64,000 nt of DNA from Pseudarthrobacter defluvii (GCF_030323865.1 NZ_CP066362.1:930001-994000); one strand, 5' to 3'; positions 6,890-16,927 are shown, counted from the first letter of the stretch. Notes: generated by a model from the letters alone, not told the origin. A program made the numbers and translations.

Positions 6890-8329
6890 TTACGGCCTCC
6901 AGGCCACGTACTGGACCTCCTCGAACTCCTCCAGGCCCAGGCTCGATCCTTCCCGGCCCAGACCGGACTGTTTGGCACCGCCCATGGGGGCGAAGGCTAC
7001 GGAGGGCAGGGGGTCGTTGACGCCCACGATCCCGGCTTCGAGTTGCTCCGGGATGTCCCAGCCGCGCCTGGGGCTGCCGCTCCAGACGTAGGCGGCCAGG
7101 CCCATTTCGGTGGCGTTGGCCTTGCGGATGGCTTCTTCCTCCGAGGAGAAGGTGACGACGCCGGCTGCCGGGCCAAAGACTTCCTCGGTCACCAGCGGTG
7201 CGTCGTCGGGGACGTCGGCCAGCAGTGTGGGCGCCAGGAAGGACCCTTGTGCGGGGACGGACGTCCGTTGCGTCACCCGCCGCGCGCCGCGCTCTTCAGC
7301 GTCGTCCACCAGTGCCTGCACCGCGGACACCCGGTCGGCGTCGATGACCGGGCCGAGGTCCGGAACCGGTGCGCCGTCGTCGGGAACGCCGTGGCCGATG
7401 CTCATTGCATCAAAGCGTGCGCCCAGCTTCTGCGCGAACTCCTCTGCGATGCTGTCCTGCACCAGGAAGCGGTTGGCCGCCACGCAGGACTGGCCGGTGT
7501 TGCGGAGCCTGCCCAGGATGGCACCCTCGACGGCGGCGTCCAGGTCGGCGTCCTCGAAGACGATGAACGGCGCGTTGCCGCCCAACTCCAGCAGGGGCCG
7601 GACCACGCGCTCCGAGGCGGACGCCATGATCTGCCGGCCGACTCCCGTGGAGCCGGTGAAGCTGACGGCGCGGACGGCCGGGTGGGACATCAGGGCGGCG
7701 GTGATTTCGCGGGAGGGGCCGTGGACCAGGTTGACCACGCCGGCTGGGAAGCCGGCGTCGTGCAGGACCTCGAACAGCCCGGTGGCAGCCAGCGGGGCCT
7801 TCTCGGACACCCTGCCCACCACCGTGCAGCCGGCGGCGAGCATGGCCGCGAGCTTCCGGGCCTGGATGGAGACCGGGAAGTTCCAAGGTGTGAGGCTGAG
7901 GGCCACGCCGATCGGTTTCCGGGTGCTGAGGTGCCTCCGGCCCTGCAGTTCGGGCGGGCTGACGGTGCCGGTGGTGCGGCGCGCTTCCTCGGCGAACCAG
8001 CGGAAGTACTCCACCGAGAAGTCCACCTCGCCCTGCGCCTCCGGGAGCCGCTTGCCGGCTTCCAGTGCCAGGGTGTGCGCGAGTTCGTCCCGGCGATCCG
8101 CAAGGAGTTCGGCTGCGGTGCGCAGCAGGTCTGCCCGCTGCCGCACCGTGGTGCGGGACCAGGAACCGAATGCTTCGGCGGCAGCGTCGGCGGCTTTGGT
8201 GGCGTCTCCGGCGGTTCCCCAGGCCACCTCGCCCACGGTGCTGCCGTTGCCCGGGTCAGTCACGTCCTTGGCGCTTCCGGCGGTGTGCCAGCTGCCGTTC
8301 ACAAGGTGCCTGGCTGATTTGAGGTTCAT
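6890..8329 (-). CDS. Aldehyde dehydrogenase, probable sulfolactaldehyde dehydrogenase (SLADH)
   Basis: 479 residues from the ATG at 8329; the frame is open further upstream, but the start follows a GAAAGG site and gives the usual N-terminus. It is a GabD-like NAD(P)+ aldehyde dehydrogenase: TPWNFPV (Asn150), SFTGSTGVG (residues 223-231), LELGGNAPFIV (Glu248) and GQSCVAANRF with the nucleophile Cys282. In this operon the substrate should be 3-sulfolactaldehyde from the aldolase, oxidised to sulfolactate. One oddity is that the usual K-P-[AS]-[ES] motif at residues 172-176 reads GRVSE, so the cofactor-contacting Lys is replaced by Arg173 and the Pro by Val. It is coupled to the exporter gene downstream. 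Confidence 0.85.
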   Translation of the reverse strand: MNLKSARHLVNGSWHTAGSAKDVTDPGNGSTVGEVAWGTAGDATKAADAAAEAFGSWSRTTVRQRADLLRTAAELLADRRDELAHTLALEAGKRLPEAQGEVDFSVEYFRWFAEEARRTTGTVSPPELQGRRHLSTRKPIGVALSLTPWNFPVSIQARKLAAMLAAGCTVVGRVSEKAPLAATGLFEVLHDAGFPAGVVNLVHGPSREITAALMSHPAVRAVSFTGSTGVGRQIMASASERVVRPLLELGGNAPFIVFEDADLDAAVEGAILGRLRNTGQSCVAANRFLVQDSIAEEFAQKLGARFDAMSIGHGVPDDGAPVPDLGPVIDADRVSAVQALVDDAEERGARRVTQRTSVPAQGSFLAPTLLADVPDDAPLVTEEVFGPAAGVVTFSSEEEAIRKANATEMGLAAYVWSGSPRRGWDIPEQLEAGIVGVNDPLPSVAFAPMGGAKQSGLGREGSSLGLEEFEEVQYVAWRP

Positions 8330-8393
8330 GAACAGTGCCTTTCGTTGGCGGGAAGGGTGCTGCCGGCCGCAAAGCCGGCCGCCGTCGTCGTAC

Positions 8394-9209
8394 TCATCCC
8401 TTGCTGGCTCCCGCCGTGATGCCGGCAACGAAGTAGCGCTGCAGGAAGACGTAGGCCACCACAACGGGCAGCGATGCCAGGATCACGCCGGCGAACAGGA
8501 GCGGGTAGTTGGTCTGGAACTCGCCCTGGAAGCTCAGCAGTGCCAGCGGCAGGGTGCGGTTGCCGGGGGTCTGGATGAACAGCAGCGGGTACAGTAGTTC
8601 GTTCCAGTGGATGACAAACAGGAAGATCGCTGCGGCGGCGATGGAGGGTGCGGAGAGCGGCAGGGCGATGGAGGAGTAGGTCTTCCAGGGTCCGCTGCCG
8701 TCGATGGAGGATGCTTCGTAGAGCTCCTTTGGCAGGGTCCGCATGAACCCGCCCAGGATGAAGACGGCGATGGGCAGTGTGGACACTACGTTGGCCAGGA
8801 TGAGGCCGGCCAGGTTGTCCAGCAGGCCCAGTCGGCCGAACAGCACGTAGAGCGGCACCATGTTGGCCTGCGCGGGGATGGCCATGCCCAGGACCAGGAA
8901 CCCGAAGATGGCCCAGGACATGAACCCCTTCAACCGGGACACTGCGTAGCCTGCAAGGCTTGCCAGGAACAGGGTGAGCGGCACGGAGATACCGGTGACG
9001 ATCACGCTGTTCATGAAGGACGAGCCCAGGTTCTGGCCGCCCACCACCTCGGCGAAGTTGTCAGGTGCGAGGGAGTGCGGCAGGCTGAACGGCCCAGCGA
9101 ACAGTTCCTGGGTGGATTTGAAACTGCCGAAAGCCACCACGGTAAGGGGAATGATGATGATGACCGCGTAGATGGCCAGGATGGCGCGGCGGCTGAGTGA
9201 GGCGAGCAT
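8394..9209 (-). CDS. Sugar ABC transporter permease, MalG type (SQ importer)
   Basis: This 271-residue permease has six hydrophobic segments, beginning ILAIYAVIIIIPLTVVAFGS near residues 9-28. The conserved loop that contacts the ATPase is present near residues 165-185 (ELYEASSIDGSGPWKTYSSI, the EAA motif). Its length and layout are those of MalG-type carbohydrate permeases. It starts 4 bases after the first permease gene and is followed by the dehydrogenase gene. With the lipoprotein and the MalF-type partner it should import SQ or SQ-glycosides such as sulfoquinovosyl glycerol. No ATPase gene lies in the locus. Confidence 0.88.
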   Translation of the reverse strand: MLASLSRRAILAIYAVIIIIPLTVVAFGSFKSTQELFAGPFSLPHSLAPDNFAEVVGGQNLGSSFMNSVIVTGISVPLTLFLASLAGYAVSRLKGFMSWAIFGFLVLGMAIPAQANMVPLYVLFGRLGLLDNLAGLILANVVSTLPIAVFILGGFMRTLPKELYEASSIDGSGPWKTYSSIALPLSAPSIAAAAIFLFVIHWNELLYPLLFIQTPGNRTLPLALLSFQGEFQTNYPLLFAGVILASLPVVVAYVFLQRYFVAGITAGASKG

Positions 9210-9213
9210 GCTG

Positions 9214-10170
9214 TTAGTCCCCCTTCGGGGTCAGCCGGAGCAGGCGGCGCTGGAGCCAGGTGACCAGGGCGATCATCGCCATGAAGATGATCGACTGGGC
9301 GGCGGCGTAGCCGAACTCCGAGTTGGCAAAGGTGCTGTAGATGCGGGTGGACAGGATGTCCAGGGAGCTCTTGGGCGGGTTGCCCGCGATGCCCAGAATC
9401 AGGTCGAACGCCTTGAATGACTGCACGGTGGTGTAGGCCACCACAATGGACGTTGCCGGGGCCACGAACGGCCAGGTGATGGACTTGAATTGCTGCCACT
9501 TGTTGGCGCCGTCCATTTCCGCCGCTTCGTAGAGTTCCTTGGGGATGGCCTGGAGTCCCGCGATGTAGACCACCATCATCTGGCCCGAGTGGAACCACAC
9601 CTGGGTGACGGCCACCCAGTACAGGGCCTGGGCGTCGTTGCCGAGGTAGGCGCCCCCGTCCACCCCCACGGTTCGAAGGACCGAATTGGCCAGCCCGAAG
9701 TTGGGGTCGTAGATGAACTTCCAGATGAAGGCCACCGACACCGAGGACAGGATGGTGGGGAAGAAGAACAGGGCGCGAAGCAGGATGCTGCCGCGTGAAT
9801 TCTTCGTCAGGAGCAGTGCCAGCACCAGAGAGAACAGGGTCTGGGCGACCACCACCAGCAGCACGAACTTCAGGTTGTTGGTCAGTGCGTTGGTGAACAG
9901 CGAATCCTTGGTGAACGCCCGGATGAAGTTGTCCAGGCCCACGTAGTTGAACGCCGCGGAGAAACCGTTCCAGTCCGTGATGGCGTACTGGAAGGCCTGC
10001 AGCGTGGGCATCACCAGGAAGAAGGCGACGACGGCGACGGCGGGCAGCGGGAAAAGGTACAGCGCCGGATTCACCCGTGTGGGGGAGCGGCGGCGGACCT
10101 TGGCAGGGTTTGCAGGCGCTGGGCTGTCCGTTGCTTTGCGTTTGGCAGCAGTTCCGGGATGGATACTCAT
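9214..10170 (-). CDS. Sugar ABC transporter permease, MalF type (SQ importer)
   Basis: This protein of 318 residues has a charged cytoplasmic N-terminus of about 35 residues followed by six hydrophobic segments (first: LYLFPLPAVAVVAFFLVMPT). The EAA motif reads ELYEAAEMDGANKWQQFKSI near residue 215. The ATG overlaps the stop codon of the binding-protein gene (ATGA), so the two are translationally coupled. It pairs with the MalG-type permease downstream to form the transmembrane channel. Confidence 0.88.
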   Translation of the reverse strand: MSIHPGTAAKRKATDSPAPANPAKVRRRSPTRVNPALYLFPLPAVAVVAFFLVMPTLQAFQYAITDWNGFSAAFNYVGLDNFIRAFTKDSLFTNALTNNLKFVLLVVVAQTLFSLVLALLLTKNSRGSILLRALFFFPTILSSVSVAFIWKFIYDPNFGLANSVLRTVGVDGGAYLGNDAQALYWVAVTQVWFHSGQMMVVYIAGLQAIPKELYEAAEMDGANKWQQFKSITWPFVAPATSIVVAYTTVQSFKAFDLILGIAGNPPKSSLDILSTRIYSTFANSEFGYAAAQSIIFMAMIALVTWLQRRLLRLTPKGD

Positions 10171-11456
10171 AGCCGTTCGTCAACAATCTTCTGGGCGGCA
10201 GCGGCTGCCTGCTCCGGGCTGGTGCCGGAGATGACGGCCGTGGCGCTGGCCTCCACCGCGTTGCGGACATCCAGGTTGTTGAACTGGAACCTGGCGGCGA
10301 GCGCGGTCTTCTTCTGCAGCCAGGGGCTCAGCCGCTTCAGGTCCGGGTTGGTGTACTCCACCTTGTCCACGGACACGTGCTGGGCCGTTTGGTTGGCGTA
10401 GTAGCCGGCGTTCTCCGGCTCAGAGAGGAAATCGATCCAGGCTGCCGCGGCCGCCTGGTTCTTGCTGGCCGAATTGACGCCAAGGATGAACGTGGCGTTG
10501 TAGGCGCCCTCATACTTGCCCTTGCCGTCGGAGGTGGTGTTGGGGAACACCAGGTCGATGGGGAACTTGGCGCCCAGTCCGCGGACGGCGGCCAGGTGGT
10601 ACGAACCGGTGGCCAGCATGGCTGCCTTGCCCTGGGAGAACAGGTTCTGGGCGGGCTCCACCGCCGTTCCGGTGGCGTTGGGCTGCACGAACCGCTTCAG
10701 GTCCTTGTACTGGTTGAGCATCTTGATGAACCAGTCGTCGGTGCACTTGAGCTTGCCCTGCTCGATCTGGGCGCACATGTCGTCCACGGGGGCGTTGTTG
10801 GCGATCATGCAGTTGAACAGCTGGCCACCGTTTCCCACGTCGCCGCCGGGCCAGGAGATGGGGATGACACCGGCGGAGGCGAGCTTTTCGCACATGGCCA
10901 GGAACGCGTCCCAGTTCTTGGGGGCGATCTCCGCGCCGGCTTTGTCGAAGAGGTCCAGGTTGGCCATGGGCATGGGGAACACCACCTGGTACGGCAGGCC
11001 CAGTTGGCTGTCACCGTTCTGGCCCGCGGACAGCAGGCCCTTCTGGTAGTTCTTTACCGCCTGGCTGTCCTTGAGTTCGGTGTAGATCCCCGCCTCGGTG
11101 AAGTTCTTGAACTGCGCCCCGCGGAAGGTGGCAAACGCGTCACCGATGGAGCCGCCGCGCAGCTTCTGCAGCGCCTGGGCGTTGTAGTCGTTGGACGTGG
11201 AGATGTCCTGGGCAACCTCTACGCCGTCGTGCTTTGCGGCGAAGCGCTTGATGAGCTCGTCGAACACGGCCTTGTCCTCGCCGCGCCAGTGGGCGAACGA
11301 CACCTTCCCGGTGACGGCGCCGGCGGAGGGGGCCGCCGGTCCGGAGGCGCCAGCCGGCTTGGTGGAGCCGCCGGGCCCGGCGCACGCTGCCGCAGCGGCG
11401 CCGAAGCCAAGGGCCCCGAGAAGGGCGACTGCCTGCCTGCGTGAAATCTGACTCAC
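10167..11456 (-). CDS. Sugar ABC transporter substrate-binding lipoprotein (SQ importer)
   Basis: 429 residues. The N-terminus MSQISRRQAVALLGALGFGA combines an SRR twin-arginine-like motif with a lipobox (AAAAC, Cys25), so it is probably Tat-exported and lipid-anchored outside the membrane. The rest is a family-1 extracellular solute-binding protein: ISTSNDYNAQALQKLRGG, then hinge and late motifs GVNSASKNQAAAAAWIDFL near residues 345-363. In this operon it should capture SQ or its glycosides. It is preceded by a 107-bp gap after the aldolase gene with a repeated TTTGCTTACTGCG element, and no TGTTG-type operator is seen there. Confidence 0.88.
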   Translation of the reverse strand: MSQISRRQAVALLGALGFGAAAAACAGPGGSTKPAGASGPAAPSAGAVTGKVSFAHWRGEDKAVFDELIKRFAAKHDGVEVAQDISTSNDYNAQALQKLRGGSIGDAFATFRGAQFKNFTEAGIYTELKDSQAVKNYQKGLLSAGQNGDSQLGLPYQVVFPMPMANLDLFDKAGAEIAPKNWDAFLAMCEKLASAGVIPISWPGGDVGNGGQLFNCMIANNAPVDDMCAQIEQGKLKCTDDWFIKMLNQYKDLKRFVQPNATGTAVEPAQNLFSQGKAAMLATGSYHLAAVRGLGAKFPIDLVFPNTTSDGKGKYEGAYNATFILGVNSASKNQAAAAAWIDFLSEPENAGYYANQTAQHVSVDKVEYTNPDLKRLSPWLQKKTALAARFQFNNLDVRNAVEASATAVISGTSPEQAAAAAQKIVDERL

Positions 11457-11563
11457 AATAATCTCCTCGTTGAGTGTTTGCTGTGCCTTGTTTGCTTACT
11501 GCGTTTGCTTTGCTTACTGCGGAAGGGTTTGCCCCGGGGCACGCTGCGGCGCGCCACCGGTGC

Positions 11564-12448
11564 CTAGGCGTGGGTCCTTTGGGCGGAGACGGCCTCGTCA
11601 ACTACGGCGCAGAGGCGCTGCAGCCGGCGGACGGCGTCGGTGGACAGGGATTCGACGACGTCGGGGGCGCCGATGCACGACGCCCAGACGGCGCGTCCGG
11701 ACAGGAAGCCACTGGCACCTTCCAGGCACGCCCACCGGACAGCATCGGGGAAGACGTCCTCGGGAACACCGGAGGAAAGGACCACCCAGGGGCCGTTGAT
11801 GGCCTTGGTCAGTTCGGCGCAGGCGCCGCGGACTTCATCCTCGGAAGCCTGTCCCTTGAAGGGGACCTCGGCCTTGTAGAGGTCGGCGCCAAGGCTGCCG
11901 AGCTCCTTGGCTGCGGCCAGGATTCCGGCGTTCCAGTCGAAATCGCCGCCGGCGAGGGGCTTGCGCGAGACGGGTTCGATGATGCTGATCAGTCCGGCAG
12001 CCCGGCAGCTTTCGACAAATTCCCGGACCATCGCCACTCGGCCCTCGGCGGGCTCGTCCGGGCGGTAGAGGACCAGGAGTTTCAGGGCCTTCGCACCCAG
12101 GGCCTTGTACTTGTGCGGGTCCACCAGCTTGTCGATGGTCACCTCGCCTACCAGCTCGCCGTGCGCGGACTCGAAGTGGTCGGCGGAGGCGATGAGTCCG
12201 CAGCCAGGGTCCACCACCCCGGCGTCGATGGCCTGGTCCAGGGCGAACTGCCGGTCGATCAGGATGCCTGACGCATAGGGGCTGAGGATCCGGGCGGCTT
12301 CGAGCTTGAAGTCTCGGAGGTCCTCGTCGGTGACCGGCTGGTCGGTGTGTTCGGCGAACATGTTGCGCATGGCTTCGCGCTGGTCGACGGCGAGCATCGC
12401 GAAGGCGCCTGACGGGCGCTGGAGGGGGGAGAGGTCTGTGGGGCTCAT
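11564..12448 (-). CDS. yihT: 6-deoxy-6-sulfofructose-1-phosphate aldolase (YihT-type, LacD/class I)
   Basis: This 294-residue protein cleaves SFP to DHAP and 3-sulfolactaldehyde. It closely matches the E. coli YihT sequence as I recall it: SGAFAMLAVDQREAMRNMF (residues 13-31), the Schiff-base lysine in GADLYKAEVP (Lys192), LSSGV (225-229) and the phosphate/sulfonate end GASGFLSGRAVWAS (245-257). The residues reported to hold the sulfonate in YihT (the Gln in DQRE, the Ser of LSSG and the Arg of GRAVW) are all present as Gln23, Ser225/226 and Arg252. This separates it from tagatose-bisphosphate aldolases. It follows the kinase gene by about 20 bases. Confidence 0.92.
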   Translation of the reverse strand: MSPTDLSPLQRPSGAFAMLAVDQREAMRNMFAEHTDQPVTDEDLRDFKLEAARILSPYASGILIDRQFALDQAIDAGVVDPGCGLIASADHFESAHGELVGEVTIDKLVDPHKYKALGAKALKLLVLYRPDEPAEGRVAMVREFVESCRAAGLISIIEPVSRKPLAGGDFDWNAGILAAAKELGSLGADLYKAEVPFKGQASEDEVRGACAELTKAINGPWVVLSSGVPEDVFPDAVRWACLEGASGFLSGRAVWASCIGAPDVVESLSTDAVRRLQRLCAVVDEAVSAQRTHA

Positions 12449-12469
12449 GGGCTGCTTCTTTCAGCTGGT

Positions 12470-13372
12470 TCAGATGGAGGCTGGGACGGAATTGATGGTC
12501 TGGTGCGGGATGGCGGAGCGGCCGTCCAGGCCGCCGCAGGAGGCGGAGGCCGTGCGGCCGGCGAATGCCGCGGCTTCCACGAGTGGAAGCCCGGCGGCGA
12601 CGGCGGCGAGCAGGGCGCCGTGGTACACGTCTCCGGCGCCGAGGGTGGAGACGATGCTTGCGGGAGTGGCCGGCACGTGGACGGGTTCGCCGCCGGGTTC
12701 CAAAACCCAGGCGCCGTCGGAGCCGGCGGTGGCGACGACGGCGGAGGCGCCGGCGTCGATCGCTTTCTGCAGGAGCGCTGCAGGGGAGAGGTCCTCGCCG
12801 TACTCTGCTTGGAGCCTTTCAATGGTGGGGACATAGAGGGCGACGCCGCGGGGGCTGAAGCCCGGGATGGGATTGCCGGCGTCGACGCTGATCTTCAGTG
12901 TCCCGGGACGGCCGGAGGCGCTGGCCACGGCGTTCCAGCCCAGGTGGTCCGTGTGGACCCACGCCGCGGACTGCAGCAGTTCGGAGAAGCGGCCGCCTGC
13001 GGGGAAGCTGACCGGCGGGACCGGGCGGGTGACGATTGCCCGGCTCTCCGTGGCGCGGCTGACCACGATCACGCTGGCGCCGGTTTTGACACCGGCGTCC
13101 CGGACCACGGCGGACGTGTCCACGCCCTCGGCCTCCAGGCCGTGGATGATGCGGTCACCTTCCTCGTCGGTACCCAGGACTCCTGCGAAGGCTGTCCTTG
13201 CCCCTGCCCGGGCTGCTGCCACAGCTGCGGTGGCCGCCGGGCCGCCGCCCGCCGTCGCGAAGTCCGTGGCTACCGTGCGGCTGTCCGCTGCGGGGTAATC
13301 CTGCACCAGGGCAATGGAGTCAAGAGTGGCGCATCCTACGAAGAGCAGCGTTCCAGTTGACGTTTGTGGCAC
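12470..13372 (-). CDS. yihV: 6-deoxy-6-sulfofructose kinase (YihV-type, PfkB family)
   Basis: 300 residues from a GTG at 13372, chosen because GAGGTGG lies 5 bases upstream. A longer frame from 13417 would run towards the operator region and lacks a ribosome binding site. It is a PfkB/ribokinase-fold enzyme with GGGPAATAAVAAARAG (residues 42-57) and the anion-hole/catalytic motif STLGAGDVYHGA (242-253, catalytic Asp248). The GGGPAATAAVAAAR block is nearly identical to E. coli YihV as I recall it. The role is ATP-dependent phosphorylation of sulfofructose to SFP. It is the first gene of the leftward SQ operon, just behind the operator pair. Confidence 0.9.
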   Translation of the reverse strand: MPQTSTGTLLFVGCATLDSIALVQDYPAADSRTVATDFATAGGGPAATAAVAAARAGARTAFAGVLGTDEEGDRIIHGLEAEGVDTSAVVRDAGVKTGASVIVVSRATESRAIVTRPVPPVSFPAGGRFSELLQSAAWVHTDHLGWNAVASASGRPGTLKISVDAGNPIPGFSPRGVALYVPTIERLQAEYGEDLSPAALLQKAIDAGASAVVATAGSDGAWVLEPGGEPVHVPATPASIVSTLGAGDVYHGALLAAVAAGLPLVEAAAFAGRTASASCGGLDGRSAIPHQTINSVPASI

Positions 13373-13389
13373 GTTCCACCTCGTTGTAG

Positions 13390-14652
<1,263 letters not shown>

Positions 14653-14661
14653 GAAGATACG

Positions 14662-14677
14662 TGTTGGAATTGCAACA
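14662..14677. promoter_or_regulatory. Operator TGTTG-N6-CAACA before the DeoR gene
   Basis: TGTTGGAATTGCAACA is the same perfect inverted repeat as at 13424, starting 10 bases after the stop of the preceding gene and 47 bases before the DeoR start. It suggests that the regulator controls its own expression. An upstream GTG at 14661 lies at the operator itself and is not a likely start. Confidence 0.75.
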
Positions 14678-14723
14678 TCCCGCCAGGCTCCAGCCCGGCA
14701 CATTGGGGAGGGAAGAAGGGGTT

Positions 14724-15506
14724 ATGAGCACCGCACGGAAAGAGGGTGCGCTGACGCCTCGTCAGCGCACCATCCTGGACCAACTGGGCAGGCGCGGTTT
14801 CATTTCCACGACCGACCTGGCGGAGACGTTTGCAGTTTCGGACATGACGGTCCGGCGGGACACGCGCGTACTGTCCAAACTGGGCCTGGCCAGGGTGGTC
14901 CATGGCGGCGTCAGCGCCATTGACGGGCACGGCCAGAATGCAGACTTCGCCGCCCGGGTCCGGGAAGACGCGGCTGCCAAGCTGCGGGTGGCGCGTGCCT
15001 GCGTATCTTTGATCGGCGAGCGGGACGCCATCATCCTGGATGCCGGCACCACCACCTACCAGATCGCGCAGGAGCTGCCCACGGCCTTTACGGGCACCAT
15101 CATCACGCACTCCGCGCCCGCCATCCAGCGCTGCCTGCAGCTGACCGAGGCGCGCACCATCTGCCTGGGCGGTGAGCTGCTGCTGGACAGCCAGGCCTTC
15201 AATGGCCCCATGACCGTCAGCGCGGCGGCCGGCCTGCGCGCCAAGACGGCCTTCATCGGTGTGTCCGGGATCCACGACGAGGCGTTTTACATTGAGCGGG
15301 ATGTGGAGCGCGCCACTAAGATCGCCCTTATGAATTCGGCGGAACAGGTGGTGGTGGTGGCTACCCACCAAAAGATGCTGCGGTACGCGTTGGCGCGGCT
15401 GGCAGCTTTCGATGCGGTGGACGTCCTGGTGACCGATGCACCGCCGCCCCAGGAAATCGAAGACGCGCTGAATGCCGCGAACGTGAAGCTGATGGTCGCC
15501 GCATGA
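14724..15506 (+). CDS. DeoR-family transcriptional regulator of the SQ locus
   Basis: 260 residues from the ATG at 14724, which follows GAAGAAGGGG. The N-terminal winged helix-turn-helix reads LTPRQRTILDQLGRRGFIST and then DMTVRRDTRVL with the DeoR signature near residues 10-60. The C-terminal DeoRC sugar-phosphate sensor has the ILDAGTTTYQIAQELP motif near residue 110 and CLGGELL near 150. E. coli controls its SQ operon with a DeoR protein too (YihW/CsqR), where SQ pathway sugars act as inducers. By analogy this protein should repress through the TGTTG-N6-CAACA sites. The inducer is inferred, not seen. Confidence 0.85.
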   Translation: MSTARKEGALTPRQRTILDQLGRRGFISTTDLAETFAVSDMTVRRDTRVLSKLGLARVVHGGVSAIDGHGQNADFAARVREDAAAKLRVARACVSLIGERDAIILDAGTTTYQIAQELPTAFTGTIITHSAPAIQRCLQLTEARTICLGGELLLDSQAFNGPMTVSAAAGLRAKTAFIGVSGIHDEAFYIERDVERATKIALMNSAEQVVVVATHQKMLRYALARLAAFDAVDVLVTDAPPPQEIEDALNAANVKLMVAA

Positions 15507-16420
15507 CGGGCCGGCTGCGGGTGTGCCTGCCCGACCAAAGGCTCATCGACGCGCTCGAGCCGATGGACGGCGTCGAATTCGTCCGGTGGGACCTCACCGG
15601 ACCGGCGCCGGAAGGCCGGCTGGACCTGCTGGTTCCGGGCTACATGGGCAAGCCGGCGGCGCTCGCCGCGCTGGAGGGCGTCGACGTCGGCCTGGTGCAG
15701 AGCCAGTCCATCGGGTACGACGGCGTCGCGGCGGTTTTGCCGGCGGGCGTCACCTTCGCCAACGCGGCCGGAGTGCATGAAACGTCGACGGCGGAACTCG
15801 CCGTGGGCATGATGGTGGCCTCCCAGCGCGGGATCCCGGACTTCGTCCGGAACCAGGAGACCGGGACCTGGGACAACAGCCAGCGTCCCAGCCTGGCCGA
15901 CCGGCGCGTGCTGCTGGTGGGCTACGGGGGAGTGGGCAAGGCCATCGAGGCGCGGCTCCTGCCGTTCGAAACGGAAGTCACCCGCATGGCCAGCCGTGGG
16001 CGGGAAGACGAACGTGGGACCATCTACGGAATCGATTCGCTCTATGAGCAGCTGCCGCTGCACGAGATCGTGGTGGTCAGTGTTCCGTTGAGTGAGCAGA
16101 CCCAGCAGTTGGTTGACGCCAAGTTCCTGGCGGCCATGCCGGATGGTGCCTTGCTGGTCAACGTGGCCCGCGGCCCGGTTGCGGATACCGACGCGCTGCT
16201 CTCCGAGGCCTCGACCGGCCGCCTCCGGGTTGCCCTGGACGTGACCGATCCGGAACCGCTGCCGGCCGACCACCCCCTGTGGACCAGCCCCGGCGTGCTC
16301 ATCACCCCGCACGTGGGCGGCGCCAGCTCTGCCATGTTCCCCCGGATGGTCCGGCTGCTCAGGAAGCAGATCGGCCTCCTGCTCGAGGGCAGGGACCCCG
16401 TGAACGTCGTCCTCCCTTAA
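15503..16420 (+). CDS. D-isomer-specific 2-hydroxyacid dehydrogenase
   Basis: This protein of 305 residues has its ATG overlapping the stop of the DeoR gene by four bases (ATGA), so the two are coupled. The NAD-binding domain has VLLVGYGGVGKAIEARL (about residues 134-150). The catalytic residues of the family are visible: Arg in NVARGPV near 225, Glu in DPEPLP and His in TPHVGGASS near 270. The family reduces 2-keto acids or oxidises D-2-hydroxy acids. None of the described SQ pathways needs this enzyme. Its coupling to the regulator suggests a side reaction on sulfolactate or a related acid, or an unrelated passenger role. Confidence 0.8.
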   Translation: MTGRLRVCLPDQRLIDALEPMDGVEFVRWDLTGPAPEGRLDLLVPGYMGKPAALAALEGVDVGLVQSQSIGYDGVAAVLPAGVTFANAAGVHETSTAELAVGMMVASQRGIPDFVRNQETGTWDNSQRPSLADRRVLLVGYGGVGKAIEARLLPFETEVTRMASRGREDERGTIYGIDSLYEQLPLHEIVVVSVPLSEQTQQLVDAKFLAAMPDGALLVNVARGPVADTDALLSEASTGRLRVALDVTDPEPLPADHPLWTSPGVLITPHVGGASSAMFPRMVRLLRKQIGLLLEGRDPVNVVLP

Positions 16421-16451
16421 CGCCAGCGGCTCCGGCCCCTATGCTGGGCCC

Positions 16452-16919
16452 ATGTCCACTTTTGAAGTCCGCCGCACTGCGGTCATCCCTGCCTCCCCGG
16501 AGCAGATCTTCCCGCTGGTCAACAACTTCCATGAATGGACCGCCTGGTCCCCCTGGGAAACGATTGACCCGGGCATGAGCCGCCGTTACTTCGGCAACGA
16601 GGCCGGCGCCGGCGCGGGGTACGAGTGGAGCGGCAATCGCAGGGCCGGCAGCGGCACGATGGAACTCACAGAATCCGTACCCGCCAGCCTGATCCGGATC
16701 CGGCTGCAGTTCACCAGGCCGTTCAAGGCACTGAACCCCACCACGTTCAGCTTCACCCCGGTGGACACCGGTACCGAGGTGACCTGGCGGATGACGGGCG
16801 AGAACAAGGGCCTGGGCAGGGTGTTCGCACTGTTCATGGACATGGACAAGATGGTGGGCGCCGACTTTGAGCGGGGCCTCGCCGCACTGGCCTCCACGGT
16901 TGCGGCCAGGAAGAGCTGA
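16452..16919 (+). CDS. SRPBCC-family (START/Bet v1-like) protein
   Basis: This 155-residue protein shows the polyketide cyclase/dehydrase-2 pattern: an N-terminal strand FEVRRTAVIPASPEQIFPLV, a helix leading into NNFHEWTAWSPWE, and the C-terminal long helix with the GRVFALFMDMDKMVGADFER region near residues 120-140. Such proteins form a helix-grip cavity for hydrophobic ligands. No enzyme residues stand out. It is followed 8 bases later by the DUF1801 gene, so the two probably form one transcript. Confidence 0.8.
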   Translation: MSTFEVRRTAVIPASPEQIFPLVNNFHEWTAWSPWETIDPGMSRRYFGNEAGAGAGYEWSGNRRAGSGTMELTESVPASLIRIRLQFTRPFKALNPTTFSFTPVDTGTEVTWRMTGENKGLGRVFALFMDMDKMVGADFERGLAALASTVAARKS

Positions 16920-16927
16920 GGTTCCCG

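Noticed and set aside
6416..8317. 633-residue open frame on the plus strand
   Set aside because: Antisense to the aldehyde dehydrogenase and exporter genes. The translation is Gly/His/Gln-rich and lacks any motif.
11457..11563. SQ operator before the binding-protein gene
   Set aside because: The 107-bp gap has a TTTGCTTACTGCG repeat but no TGTTG-N6-CAACA match; transcription probably comes from the kinase promoter.
14661..14723. Longer start for the DeoR gene at GTG 14661
   Set aside because: The GTG lies on the TGTTG-N6-CAACA operator and lacks a ribosome binding site, while ATG 14724 follows GAAGAAGGGG.
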